Of a stretch of 64,000 bases of DNA, positions 1-7,684 are shown piece after piece. Within the stretch, counting starts at the first letter, position 1. Each line of letters opens with the position of its first letter. The translations under genes and the position numbers were made by a program. The DNA comes from Acidobacterium capsulatum ATCC 51196 (GTDB lineage: Bacteria > Acidobacteriota > Terriglobia > Terriglobales > Acidobacteriaceae). A model generated the notes under the pieces. It saw only the letters and a list, made by a program, of their open reading frames with translations. It searched no databases and was not told the origin of the DNA. The stretch is taken from assembly GCF_000022565.1 (NCBI RefSeq), contig NC_012483.1:1798001-1862000 (forward strand), read 5' to 3'.

Positions 1-121
1 GATCAAAGGAAAATATCAGGCCTGTTTTGAGGGGCTTGGCAGGCAGATGCACAAAAGGCAGTGCAGGGCTCCGTTGACAAGGGGGTAAGGCAAAGGGCGA
101 ATATTAGGCGAAGACATAGCC
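1..121 (+). promoter_or_regulatory. Leader region of the imu operon
   Basis: Non-coding lead-in to imuA. A TTGACA hexamer lies at 74-79 and an AT-rich AATATT about 20 bases after it, too far for a textbook promoter, so this is only a weak candidate. I see no convincing palindromic SOS (LexA-type) box, although mutasome operons are usually damage-inducible. The window begins here, so the real control region may lie further upstream. Confidence 0.2.
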
Positions 122-1147
122 ATGCCCACCGCCGCCCTTCTACGCCGCCAGATTGAGTCTGCCCTTGCAGAGAAAATTCCTGCTGCACTATCGCCGCAGC
201 CCCGCATGGTGCATCCCAGCGCGGCGACAGGGATCGAAGCGCTCGATAAGTTGCTACACGGTGGATTGCCGGTCGGCGCGATCAGCGAAATCAGCGGGCC
301 GGAGTGCTCCGGCAGAACAGCCATTGCCTTGTCCTTCCTGGCACGAATGACACAGAGCCACTTCTGCGCCTGGGTCGATGCGGGCGATGCGATGGACCCT
401 GTTTCCGCAGCCTCCGTCGGGGTGGATCTGAACCGTCTGCTCTGGGTGCGTTGCGGAGTGCAAACGATTGCGCCCAGGGGCAGCACTGATTATCGCTTCG
501 AGTTGCCGGCAAAGTATCTCCAGCCGGAACCCGTAGTGGCCCCCAAGGGCTTGCCAACAGGCAGCTTTGGGATGCATCCCCGCAGCGAGGTCAAAGGGAT
601 GCATGAGGCGGTCGGCAACCTGTTCTCACCGCGATGCGCGGAGCCACAGAAGCGTATGCCGCGAGAGAAGGAAGAGATCAGAGGAACCTCCATCCCGTCG
701 CGCAGAAGTAACGCTGCTGCGACAAGCAAGTCGCGGCCATGGCCGCGCATCGAGCAGGCGCTGCGCGCAATGGACTTGATTTTGCAAACCGGCGGATTTC
801 GCGCGGTAGTGCTGGACCTTGGCGGCTACGCGCCCGAATTCGTCACACGTATTCCTCTGGCCACGTGGTTTCGTTATCGCGCCGCTGCCGAGCGCACGCA
901 GGCCAGCCTCGTACTGCTGACGCAAACATCCTGCGCAAAAAGCAGCGCGGAGCTATTGCTGCGCATGCATCCCCCACGGTTTGAGCAGCAGGAAGCCACA
1001 GTCTTCATCGGGATGCGCCCTTGCGCGGAGCTCCTTCGCCGGCGCTTCACAAAAGATGACTCGGCCGTCGTGCCACTGCTCAAACAACCGCAACGCGCCA
1101 CCACCGCCACCTGGACGAATGGCGCGGCATGGGTTGGTCCGCGATGA
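122..1147 (+). CDS. imuA: ImuA, RecA-like mutasome accessory protein
   Basis: A 341-residue RecA/SulA-like protein that opens an imuA-imuB-dnaE2 operon. ImuA proteins are thought to help recruit or regulate the error-prone polymerase complex during damage tolerance. The N-terminal third carries a RecA-fold P-loop region with GPECSGRT at about residues 58-65. The usual Walker A lysine of GxxxxGKT is replaced by arginine, so ATP hydrolysis may be weak or lost. The middle (about 130-210) is basic and low in conserved structure. A second RecA-like strand region around VVLDLGGYAPEF (about 228) follows. The ATG at 122 gives the full N-terminus but has only a weak ribosome binding site. imuB starts 13 bases after the stop. 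The assignment rests on fold motifs plus gene order. Confidence 0.85.
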   Translation: MPTAALLRRQIESALAEKIPAALSPQPRMVHPSAATGIEALDKLLHGGLPVGAISEISGPECSGRTAIALSFLARMTQSHFCAWVDAGDAMDPVSAASVGVDLNRLLWVRCGVQTIAPRGSTDYRFELPAKYLQPEPVVAPKGLPTGSFGMHPRSEVKGMHEAVGNLFSPRCAEPQKRMPREKEEIRGTSIPSRRSNAAATSKSRPWPRIEQALRAMDLILQTGGFRAVVLDLGGYAPEFVTRIPLATWFRYRAAAERTQASLVLLTQTSCAKSSAELLLRMHPPRFEQQEATVFIGMRPCAELLRRRFTKDDSAVVPLLKQPQRATTATWTNGAAWVGPR

Positions 1148-1160
1148 GGATTGGGCCGCG

Positions 1161-2684
1161 ATGAGCAATACGCACGAAATTTATGCCTGCCTCTACGTGC
1201 CCGAGTTTCCCGCACAGGCAGTGCTGCGCTTACGGCCGGACTTGCAAGACAGAGCCTGTGTGGTGATGGAAGGCACGGCGCCTGCCGAACAGGTCATCGC
1301 GTGCAATCGGCGCGCACGCCAGTTGGGCGTGGCATGCGGCATGACGCGGGTAGATGTGGAGCTATTCCCTCACATCACGCCCTTGGCGCGCTCGCACGCC
1401 ATGGAAGACGCGACCGCGGCGGCAGTGCTCGAATGCGCCAGCAGCTTTTCTCCGCGCGTGGAAGTTTTGAGCACAGGCACAGCCCTGATCTGCGCACTCG
1501 ATATCGCGGGCACGCAAACTCTCTTCGGACCTCCAGAAATATTGGCACGGAATCTTCATGAACGTCTTCGCACAATCGGCATGGAAGCACGCATCACGGC
1601 CAGCGCCAATCTGCATGCGGCGGTGTGCATGGCCAGAGGCATGCGCCCTGCAGATCGCGTGGCGATTCTTCCTCGCGGCAAAGAAGCCAGTCTCCTCGCA
1701 CCTCTTCCTGTCGATGTGCTGGCTCTCTCCAGCGATCAGGCCGAAACGTTTGCACTGTGGGGCATTCGCACACTGGGCATGCTGGCCACACTGCCAAAGG
1801 AAGCTCTGGTGGCCCGCATGGGCCAGGCAGCAAAGCGGTTGCACGCACTGGCACGCGGCGAGTGGCCGCATCTGCTCCAGCCCATCCAGGCGCCATTCCA
1901 GTTGATCGAAAAAGTAGAGTTCGATGCACCCATCGATGCGCTGGAGTCCTTGCTGTTTGTGCTGAACACGATGCTCGATCAACTGATCGAACGCGCCCGC
2001 GCACGCATGCTGGTGCTCGCCACCGTAACAGTGACGCTTTCGCTGGAAGGCGGTGCCATGGCAACGAATACCGTGCGCCCGGCCCTGCCTACGAGTGACA
2101 AGCCGCTCTGGCTCAAGCTGCTGCAACTGGAACTCGAAGCTCATCCCCCCGAGGCATCCATGATTGGCATCACCATGCAGGCCGAGCCCGGCGTCAGCAG
2201 CAAAGTACAGATGGGCCTCTTCTCGCCACAGACTCCCGATGCCTCGCGGCTTGATGTCACACTCGCGCGGCTGCGCGCTCTGGTTGGAGAAGACCATGTA
2301 GGCCGCGCCATGATCGAAGATTCCCCTGCCCCTGATCGCTTCCACATGGAGCCATTTTCCGTTGCGCCCTCACCGGCCAAAACGCACGAGCCAGAACGAA
2401 TCCTGCTGCCCCGGCTCACCCTGCGCCGCCTCCGTCCACCCGAACCGGCGCGCGTAACAGTACGGCAGTCGCAACCAGCAGAGATATTCTTTCGCGAACA
2501 AAAATACATCGTGGATCGCGTTTATGGCCCGTGGAAGATCGATGGCGAGTGGTGGACATCGACGCTCTGGGGCGAGGAGCAATGGGACGTAGTGCTGCGC
2601 TCCATGAGCGGAGGTCTGCTCTGCGCCTGCCTGGTGCGGGACTGCATGCAAAATCATTGGCACATGGCGGCGCTCTATGACTGA
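1161..2684 (+). CDS. imuB: ImuB, inactive Y-family polymerase-like protein
   Basis: About 507 residues, the second mutasome gene. ImuB is a Y-family (DinB-like) protein without catalytic activity that bridges the beta clamp and DnaE2. Here the N-terminal motif reads YVPEFPAQ where active Y-polymerases have a DxDxF-type motif, so the first catalytic aspartate is missing. The second acidic motif is also not intact (STGTALICALDI). A helix-hairpin-helix-like section follows (GIRTLGMLATLPKEALVARM, about 200-220), then little-finger-like sequence and a C-terminal extension. I start at ATG 1161, directly after imuA and matching the family N-terminus. The frame is open further upstream inside imuA, but that part does not look like ImuB. 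The gene overlaps dnaE2 by 8 bases, which suggests translational coupling. Confidence 0.88.
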   Translation: MSNTHEIYACLYVPEFPAQAVLRLRPDLQDRACVVMEGTAPAEQVIACNRRARQLGVACGMTRVDVELFPHITPLARSHAMEDATAAAVLECASSFSPRVEVLSTGTALICALDIAGTQTLFGPPEILARNLHERLRTIGMEARITASANLHAAVCMARGMRPADRVAILPRGKEASLLAPLPVDVLALSSDQAETFALWGIRTLGMLATLPKEALVARMGQAAKRLHALARGEWPHLLQPIQAPFQLIEKVEFDAPIDALESLLFVLNTMLDQLIERARARMLVLATVTVTLSLEGGAMATNTVRPALPTSDKPLWLKLLQLELEAHPPEASMIGITMQAEPGVSSKVQMGLFSPQTPDASRLDVTLARLRALVGEDHVGRAMIEDSPAPDRFHMEPFSVAPSPAKTHEPERILLPRLTLRRLRPPEPARVTVRQSQPAEIFFREQKYIVDRVYGPWKIDGEWWTSTLWGEEQWDVVLRSMSGGLLCACLVRDCMQNHWHMAALYD

Positions 2685-5600
2685 GCGTTATGTCGAGCTG
2701 CATGCCGCCAGCGCCTTCAGCTTTCTTGAAGGCGGATCAAACCCCGAGAGCCTGACGGAGCGTGCCGCCGCGCTCCAGATGCCCGCGATGGCATTGCTCG
2801 ACCGGAATGGCCTCTATGGCGCCGCGCGTTTCCACACTAGCGCCCAGCGTCACGGCGTGCAGGCAAACATCGGCGCTGAAGTGGCTGTGCCCGAGTTCGG
2901 CGCACGGCTCACTCCGCCTGCATGGCTGCCGCATCTGTGGCCAACAGAGCCGGTGCGCCTGCCACTGCTGTGCGCCACTCGCAAGGGCTATCAGAATCTT
3001 TGCCAGCTCATTTCCCGTTACAAGTTGCGCGAGCCAAGCAAGCAGGAAGGTGCGGCTCGCGTGAACGAGTTGGAACAATTCGCTGAAGGATTGATCTGCC
3101 TGACAGGCGGCAGCGAAGGCCCGCTCGCCGCGGCGCTGATGCAGGGCGGAGAAGCCGCAGGCCAAAAGCTGCTGCATCGCCTCACAGCCATCTTCGGCCA
3201 CCAGCATGTTTATGTGGAACTGCAGCGGCATCATGATCGCGAGCAGGAGTGGCGCAATCAGGCTGCCCTCCGAATCGCGCATAAGCTGCGTCTTCCCATG
3301 GTCGCGACAAATGGTGTTCGTTACGCGAGCGAGCGTGACCGCGAGGTTCTGGACCTGTTCACCGCGATCCGTCATCACACCCCGTTGGACCGGGCCGGGC
3401 ATCTGCTCTCTGCGAATTCCCTCCGCCATCTGCGGTCCGCAAGAGAGATGGCAGCGCTCTTCCGTGACATTCCAGCGGCGATTGAGAACACGATCGAGTT
3501 ATCCTCTCGGCTTGCATTTCAATTGAGCGATCTCGGTTACGAATTCCCTCGTTATCCTGTCCCTGCCGGCGACTGCATGGACAGTTTTCTGCGCAAGCGC
3601 GTCCAGGAGGGAGTAGCGCTCCGTTACAACTCACGGCATAATCACGATCTGCTGGCCCGCGTGCACAAGCAGGTGGAGCGTGAGCTTTCTCTCATTGCCA
3701 GGCTCGGCTTTGCCGGCTACTTTCTCATCGTCTGGGATATCATCCGGTTCTGTAAGCAGCATGACATTCTGGTGCAGGGCCGGGGCAGCGCCGCCAACTC
3801 CGTGGTCTGCTATGCACTGGAGATAACGGCCGTCGATCCCGTCGGCATGGACCTGCTCTTCGAGCGCTTCCTCAATGAAAATCGCGGCGAGTGGCCCGAC
3901 ATCGATCTCGATCTGCCGTCCGAAGAGAAACGCGAGCAGGCCATCCAGTACGTGTATCAGCGCTACGGCGAACTCGGAGCCGCCATGACGGCCAACGTCA
4001 TCACCTATCGCGGCAAGTCAGCCGCCCGCGAGGTCGGCAAGGCTTTGGGCTTCGACGCGGACGCACTGCAGCGCCTCTCCGGTCTGGTCGCGAACTTTGA
4101 ATGGAAAGGGCCTACCGATTCGCTCGCTCATTCCTTCCGTCACGCAGGCTTTGACCCTGCGCAGCCACGCATCGCGCGCTATCTCGAGCTCTGCACGCGC
4201 ATTCAGGATATGCCGCGCCACCTCGGCCAGCACTCCGGCGGCATGGTCATCTGCCAGGGGCAGCTCAATCAGGTGGTGCCTGTGGAGCGCGCCTCCATGC
4301 CCGGGCGCACCGTCGTGCAATGGGACAAGGAAGACTGCGCCGACATGGGCATTATCAAGGTCGACCTGCTCGGCCTGGGCATGATGGCCGTGCTCAAGGA
4401 CTGCGTCGAACTCATCCCGCGCCATTACGGCGAGCGCATCGACCTGGCGCAGCTCCCGCAGGACGAAGCTGTTTACCGCACGCTGCAACGGGCTGACACC
4501 GTGGGCATGTTCCAGGTCGAGAGTCGCGCGCAGATGGCATCTCTTCCGCGCAACATGCCAGCGAAATTCTATGATCTGGTGGTTCAGGTCGCCATCATTC
4601 GCCCTGGGCCAATCGTAGGCAAGATGATGCATCCTTATATGCGCCGCCGTCAGGGCAAGGAGCCGGTGACCTATCCGCACCCATCGCTTGAGCCGGTGCT
4701 CCAGCGCACGCTCGGCGTGCCGCTCTTTCAGGAGCAGTTGCTGCGCATCGCGATGACCGTCGCCAACTTCTCAGGAACAGAAGCCGAGGAACTGCGGCGT
4801 GCAGTCGGCATGCGGCGCTCCTGGGAGCGCATGAAGAATCTGGAATCGAAGCTGCGCGCCGGCATGGCCGCCAACGGCATCGCTCCCGCGACACAGGAGC
4901 AGATCATCCAGCAGATATCTTCTTTCGCGCTTTACGGCTTTCCGGAGTCGCACGCAGCCAGCTTCGCGCTCATTGCGTATGCCTCGGCCTATCTCAAGGT
5001 GAAGTACCTGGCCGCCTTCACGTGCGCACTGCTCAATAATCAGCCGATGGGCTTTTACATGCCCGCCGTGATCGTCAAAGACGCACAGCGGCATGGACTG
5101 CGCGTGAAGCCCATCGACATCCAGATCTCCGCGTGGCCTTGCACGCTCGAACAGGAACCCGATGACAGCCTCTCCCTGCGTCTCGGACTCGGCTATGCGC
5201 GTGGCCTGCGCCAGCGAACAGCAGAGGCCACCTTACATGCCCGTCAGGAAAACGGACCCTTCTCGTCTGCAGAAAATCTTGTCGCGCGCGTTCCCGCCCT
5301 CAGCCGCAAAGAGCTTGCTCTACTCGCCCGCATTGGCGCACTCAATTCCCTTGATCAGGTTGCCCATCGCCGCGATGCGCTCTGGCAGATCGAGCGCGCC
5401 GGCAAACCCGAAGGCCCTTTGTTTGCTCAAAGCAACGAGGCACTACGCGAGCAAGATGTTGCGCTGCCCCTTATGCCGATGACCACCGAGGAGCGGCTGG
5501 TCGCCGACTACTTCGGCACCGGACTCACTGTCGGTAAACACCCGATGAGCTACCGCCGTCAGGAACTCGATCACGCAGGCATTCTCACCGCCTCTGCCCT

Positions 5601-5895
5601 GCAACAATTTCAAGACGGCAAGCTCGTGCGCGTCGCAGGCTGCGTCATTGCACGCCAGCGGCCGGGCACCGCCAAGGGATTCGTCTTCCTCTCCATGGAA
5701 GATGAAACGGGCATCGCCAACATCATCGTCACGCCCGATCTCTTTGAGCGTGAGCGGCTAATCGTGACTCGCAGCAAGTTCCTGCTCGTCGAAGGCCCAC
5801 TGCAAAATCAGGACGGAGTGATTCACGTGAAAGCACAACGCCTGCGCAGCCTCTCTGGCCAACTGCTCAACCTGCGCTCGCATGACTTTCATTGA
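2677..5895 (+). CDS. dnaE2: DnaE2/ImuC error-prone DNA polymerase III alpha
   Basis: A 1072-residue C-family polymerase of the DnaE2 (ImuC) type, which copies damaged templates and produces induced mutations. Order of parts: an N-terminal PHP domain (from YVELHAASAFSFLEGG, about residues 4-19) whose usual histidine-rich metal site is degenerate; the polymerase core with the catalytic-type PDIDLD motif (about 408-413) and a third acidic region around KVDLLGLG; the RPGPIVGK and LFQEQLLRIA blocks; a helix-hairpin-helix near ALYGFPESHAASF; and a C-terminal OB fold (VRVAGCVIARQRPG onward). Length and the short C-terminus fit DnaE2 rather than replicative DnaE1. It overlaps the imuB stop, and together imuA, imuB and dnaE2 form the complete mutasome set. 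Confidence 0.95.
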   Translation: MTERYVELHAASAFSFLEGGSNPESLTERAAALQMPAMALLDRNGLYGAARFHTSAQRHGVQANIGAEVAVPEFGARLTPPAWLPHLWPTEPVRLPLLCATRKGYQNLCQLISRYKLREPSKQEGAARVNELEQFAEGLICLTGGSEGPLAAALMQGGEAAGQKLLHRLTAIFGHQHVYVELQRHHDREQEWRNQAALRIAHKLRLPMVATNGVRYASERDREVLDLFTAIRHHTPLDRAGHLLSANSLRHLRSAREMAALFRDIPAAIENTIELSSRLAFQLSDLGYEFPRYPVPAGDCMDSFLRKRVQEGVALRYNSRHNHDLLARVHKQVERELSLIARLGFAGYFLIVWDIIRFCKQHDILVQGRGSAANSVVCYALEITAVDPVGMDLLFERFLNENRGEWPDIDLDLPSEEKREQAIQYVYQRYGELGAAMTANVITYRGKSAAREVGKALGFDADALQRLSGLVANFEWKGPTDSLAHSFRHAGFDPAQPRIARYLELCTRIQDMPRHLGQHSGGMVICQGQLNQVVPVERASMPGRTVVQWDKEDCADMGIIKVDLLGLGMMAVLKDCVELIPRHYGERIDLAQLPQDEAVYRTLQRADTVGMFQVESRAQMASLPRNMPAKFYDLVVQVAIIRPGPIVGKMMHPYMRRRQGKEPVTYPHPSLEPVLQRTLGVPLFQEQLLRIAMTVANFSGTEAEELRRAVGMRRSWERMKNLESKLRAGMAANGIAPATQEQIIQQISSFALYGFPESHAASFALIAYASAYLKVKYLAAFTCALLNNQPMGFYMPAVIVKDAQRHGLRVKPIDIQISAWPCTLEQEPDDSLSLRLGLGYARGLRQRTAEATLHARQENGPFSSAENLVARVPALSRKELALLARIGALNSLDQVAHRRDALWQIERAGKPEGPLFAQSNEALREQDVALPLMPMTTEERLVADYFGTGLTVGKHPMSYRRQELDHAGILTASALQQFQDGKLVRVAGCVIARQRPGTAKGFVFLSMEDETGIANIIVTPDLFERERLIVTRSKFLLVEGPLQNQDGVIHVKAQRLRSLSGQLLNLRSHDFH

Positions 5896-5967
5896 AGCAG
5901 CATGAGGATAGAATCTGACGGCACACTTCTCCCTGTGAGAAAATCCCAGCAACAAGCGAGGCATCCG

Positions 5968-6396
5968 ATGGTTAGCTCCACAGTCCAGCAGGTTCCCGGT
6001 TACCCGATGGAGACGCTTCCCAACCTCAGCGATCCCAGTGAGCGCGCACGCCTGAGCCGGTCTGCAATCGACGGCTTCTTTAGCATCGTCCAGCTATGGG
6101 GCTTGCCCGTCGAAATAGCAGCGCAATTGCTGGGCGGAGTTCCACGCTCGACTCTGTACCGGCTCAAGTCCTCCGCCGGCACACGGACCATCGATCAACT
6201 CACCCGCATCTCCTACATCATCGGCATCTATAAGGCTCTGCATATCCTTCTGCCGAAGCCTTTGGCGGACACATGGATGACCCGCCCCAACGATCACTCC
6301 CTCTTCGGCGGACGCACTCCACTCGAATACGTCCTCCAGCATGGCATGCCCGGGCTGCACCAGGTGAGAAGCCTGCTGGATTCCTCAATCGTATAG
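5968..6396 (+). CDS. Xre/MbcA/ParS-type antitoxin-like protein
   Basis: About 142 residues from ATG 5968, which has a GAGG ribosome binding site about 8 bases upstream; an in-frame ATG at 5902 would add 22 residues. The body has an HTH-like section (VEIAAQLLGGVPRSTLYRLK) and ends in the toxin-binding signature of the family (DTWMTRPNDHSLFGGRTPLE, then VRSLLDSS). These proteins normally pair with a RES-domain NAD-degrading toxin encoded just downstream. No RES gene follows here; the next 200 bases are empty and the next gene is on the other strand. It is therefore an orphan antitoxin or a repurposed regulator. It sits 72 bases after dnaE2 and might be read through from the mutasome operon, but this is inference. 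Confidence 0.75.
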   Translation: MVSSTVQQVPGYPMETLPNLSDPSERARLSRSAIDGFFSIVQLWGLPVEIAAQLLGGVPRSTLYRLKSSAGTRTIDQLTRISYIIGIYKALHILLPKPLADTWMTRPNDHSLFGGRTPLEYVLQHGMPGLHQVRSLLDSSIV

Positions 6397-6600
6397 AGCT
6401 AAGCAAATCTGCCTTGAATGGCCTGGATTTCGAGATCAGGTTGGTGATGAGAAGCCGACTTCCCAATACCACCTTAACTCGATGAGTGGTTTGGCGATTT
6501 TCACTAACCCGCTGGCGCGGGAGGGATGCATTTGTGGCTCTTGGTTACGGGACCTTTCCTGTCGGGGATTGGGTTCGCGCTAAAGCGTACCTGGGATAGC

Positions 6601-7656
6601 TCAACGAGACAGTAGTGTGAATTCTTGAATGTCGATTCTGGAGCCGCCGAGATCGCGCTCTTCCGCAGGCAGAAACACGACCTCAATCTCGTTGAACTGA
6701 TGGAGTGAAGAATCCGACGGGATCGTATATCGCAGTACCTCAGTTACTGCGGGCCGGTTCAGGCTGAATTCTGGAGGCTCACTCGAAAGAACAGCGCGGC
6801 TTCCTAAATCGAGCGACCGTGGATTCGGTGAAGAGGTATCGATGAGCTCAACGGCGATTCGGACTGCGCCGGGAACGTTATCGTGATTGTCGATCAACAA
6901 ATCCATCTCGCCACAACAAGTCAGTTTGATAGGCCGGCCGAGGGTCTGATGCGCCTCCATGATGAGATGTAGCCGGTTATTCGCATGGATGTCGGCGTGA
7001 GAGGGGCTTCCATGAGCGGTATGGGCTTTCGGGCCCGGCCTTGTAGCAGGTGCGTTGAAATACCAATAAGCTCCGTCAAAGGGAATCACCAACGGCCTGT
7101 GGATTCTGGCCACCTCCGGCTTCTCTGCGAGCGGAGGAGGAGGGACGATCTTCACTTTTCGCGGTATTCGAGGCCACAAGATGATACCGGCATAACCTGT
7201 ATCGGCGTTCTGGCCTGTGCCCCCGCGATTGTGAGCCGGATGTGCTCCGGCATATCCCGAAGCCACATGAGGATGACGATGAAGCACACCGAAAAGCAGA
7301 ACTCCGCAGCTTAGCAAGACGGTGAGGAATGCCAAGGAAGAGAAACTTAGCAGTCGTCCTCGTCTGGCTTCATTTCTGTCGCGCTCTACCTCTATCCAAT
7401 AGTTCCAGATCAATGCGGCAATAGAGCAGATCAGCATGATCGCTCCGGGTAGCCTGTACTCATCCGCCCAGAGCCATAGAGAAAGTGAGATTCCCGCAGC
7501 GATTGTGCCGGGCATTCCGATCTGAGGAGGATTTTCGGTTAGCGACTGACTGAGGAGCAGCATCCGCTCCTGCTTCTTCGCCTGATCCGGAGGCTCTTCA
7601 GCCAGCATCAGCCATGATGTCCGGGGTGGATGACGATTCCTCCTCTGCAAGAGCAT
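6601..7656 (-). CDS. Membrane protein of unknown function in ADOP operon
   Basis: A 351-residue protein I do not recognise at family level. After a polar, proline/glutamine-rich N-terminus (about 1-45) there are hydrophobic segments at about 50-66 (GTIAAGISLSLWLW), 71-86 (GAIMLICSIAALIWNYW) and 103-125 (SSLAFLTVLLSCGVLLFGVL). A proline- and histidine-rich linker and a beta-rich, probably extracytoplasmic, C-terminal domain (about 190-351) follow. An AGGAG about 5 bases upstream supports the ATG at 7656. It lies 28 bases downstream of the 892-residue permease on the same strand, so PadR, permease and this gene probably form one transcript. Similar membrane-anchored proteins occur in acidobacterial genomes, but no role can be given. 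Confidence 0.7.
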   Translation of the reverse strand: MLLQRRNRHPPRTSWLMLAEEPPDQAKKQERMLLLSQSLTENPPQIGMPGTIAAGISLSLWLWADEYRLPGAIMLICSIAALIWNYWIEVERDRNEARRGRLLSFSSLAFLTVLLSCGVLLFGVLHRHPHVASGYAGAHPAHNRGGTGQNADTGYAGIILWPRIPRKVKIVPPPPLAEKPEVARIHRPLVIPFDGAYWYFNAPATRPGPKAHTAHGSPSHADIHANNRLHLIMEAHQTLGRPIKLTCCGEMDLLIDNHDNVPGAVRIAVELIDTSSPNPRSLDLGSRAVLSSEPPEFSLNRPAVTEVLRYTIPSDSSLHQFNEIEVVFLPAEERDLGGSRIDIQEFTLLSR

Positions 7657-7684
7657 TCCTTCTCCTGAAGCAGATCGTAAGGTG

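Noticed and set aside
1362-2345. 327-codon open frame on the minus strand
   Set aside because: Antisense to imuB, no ribosome site and no family pattern.
5968-6600. RES toxin gene expected after the antitoxin
   Set aside because: No frame downstream shows RES motifs; the next gene is on the opposite strand.
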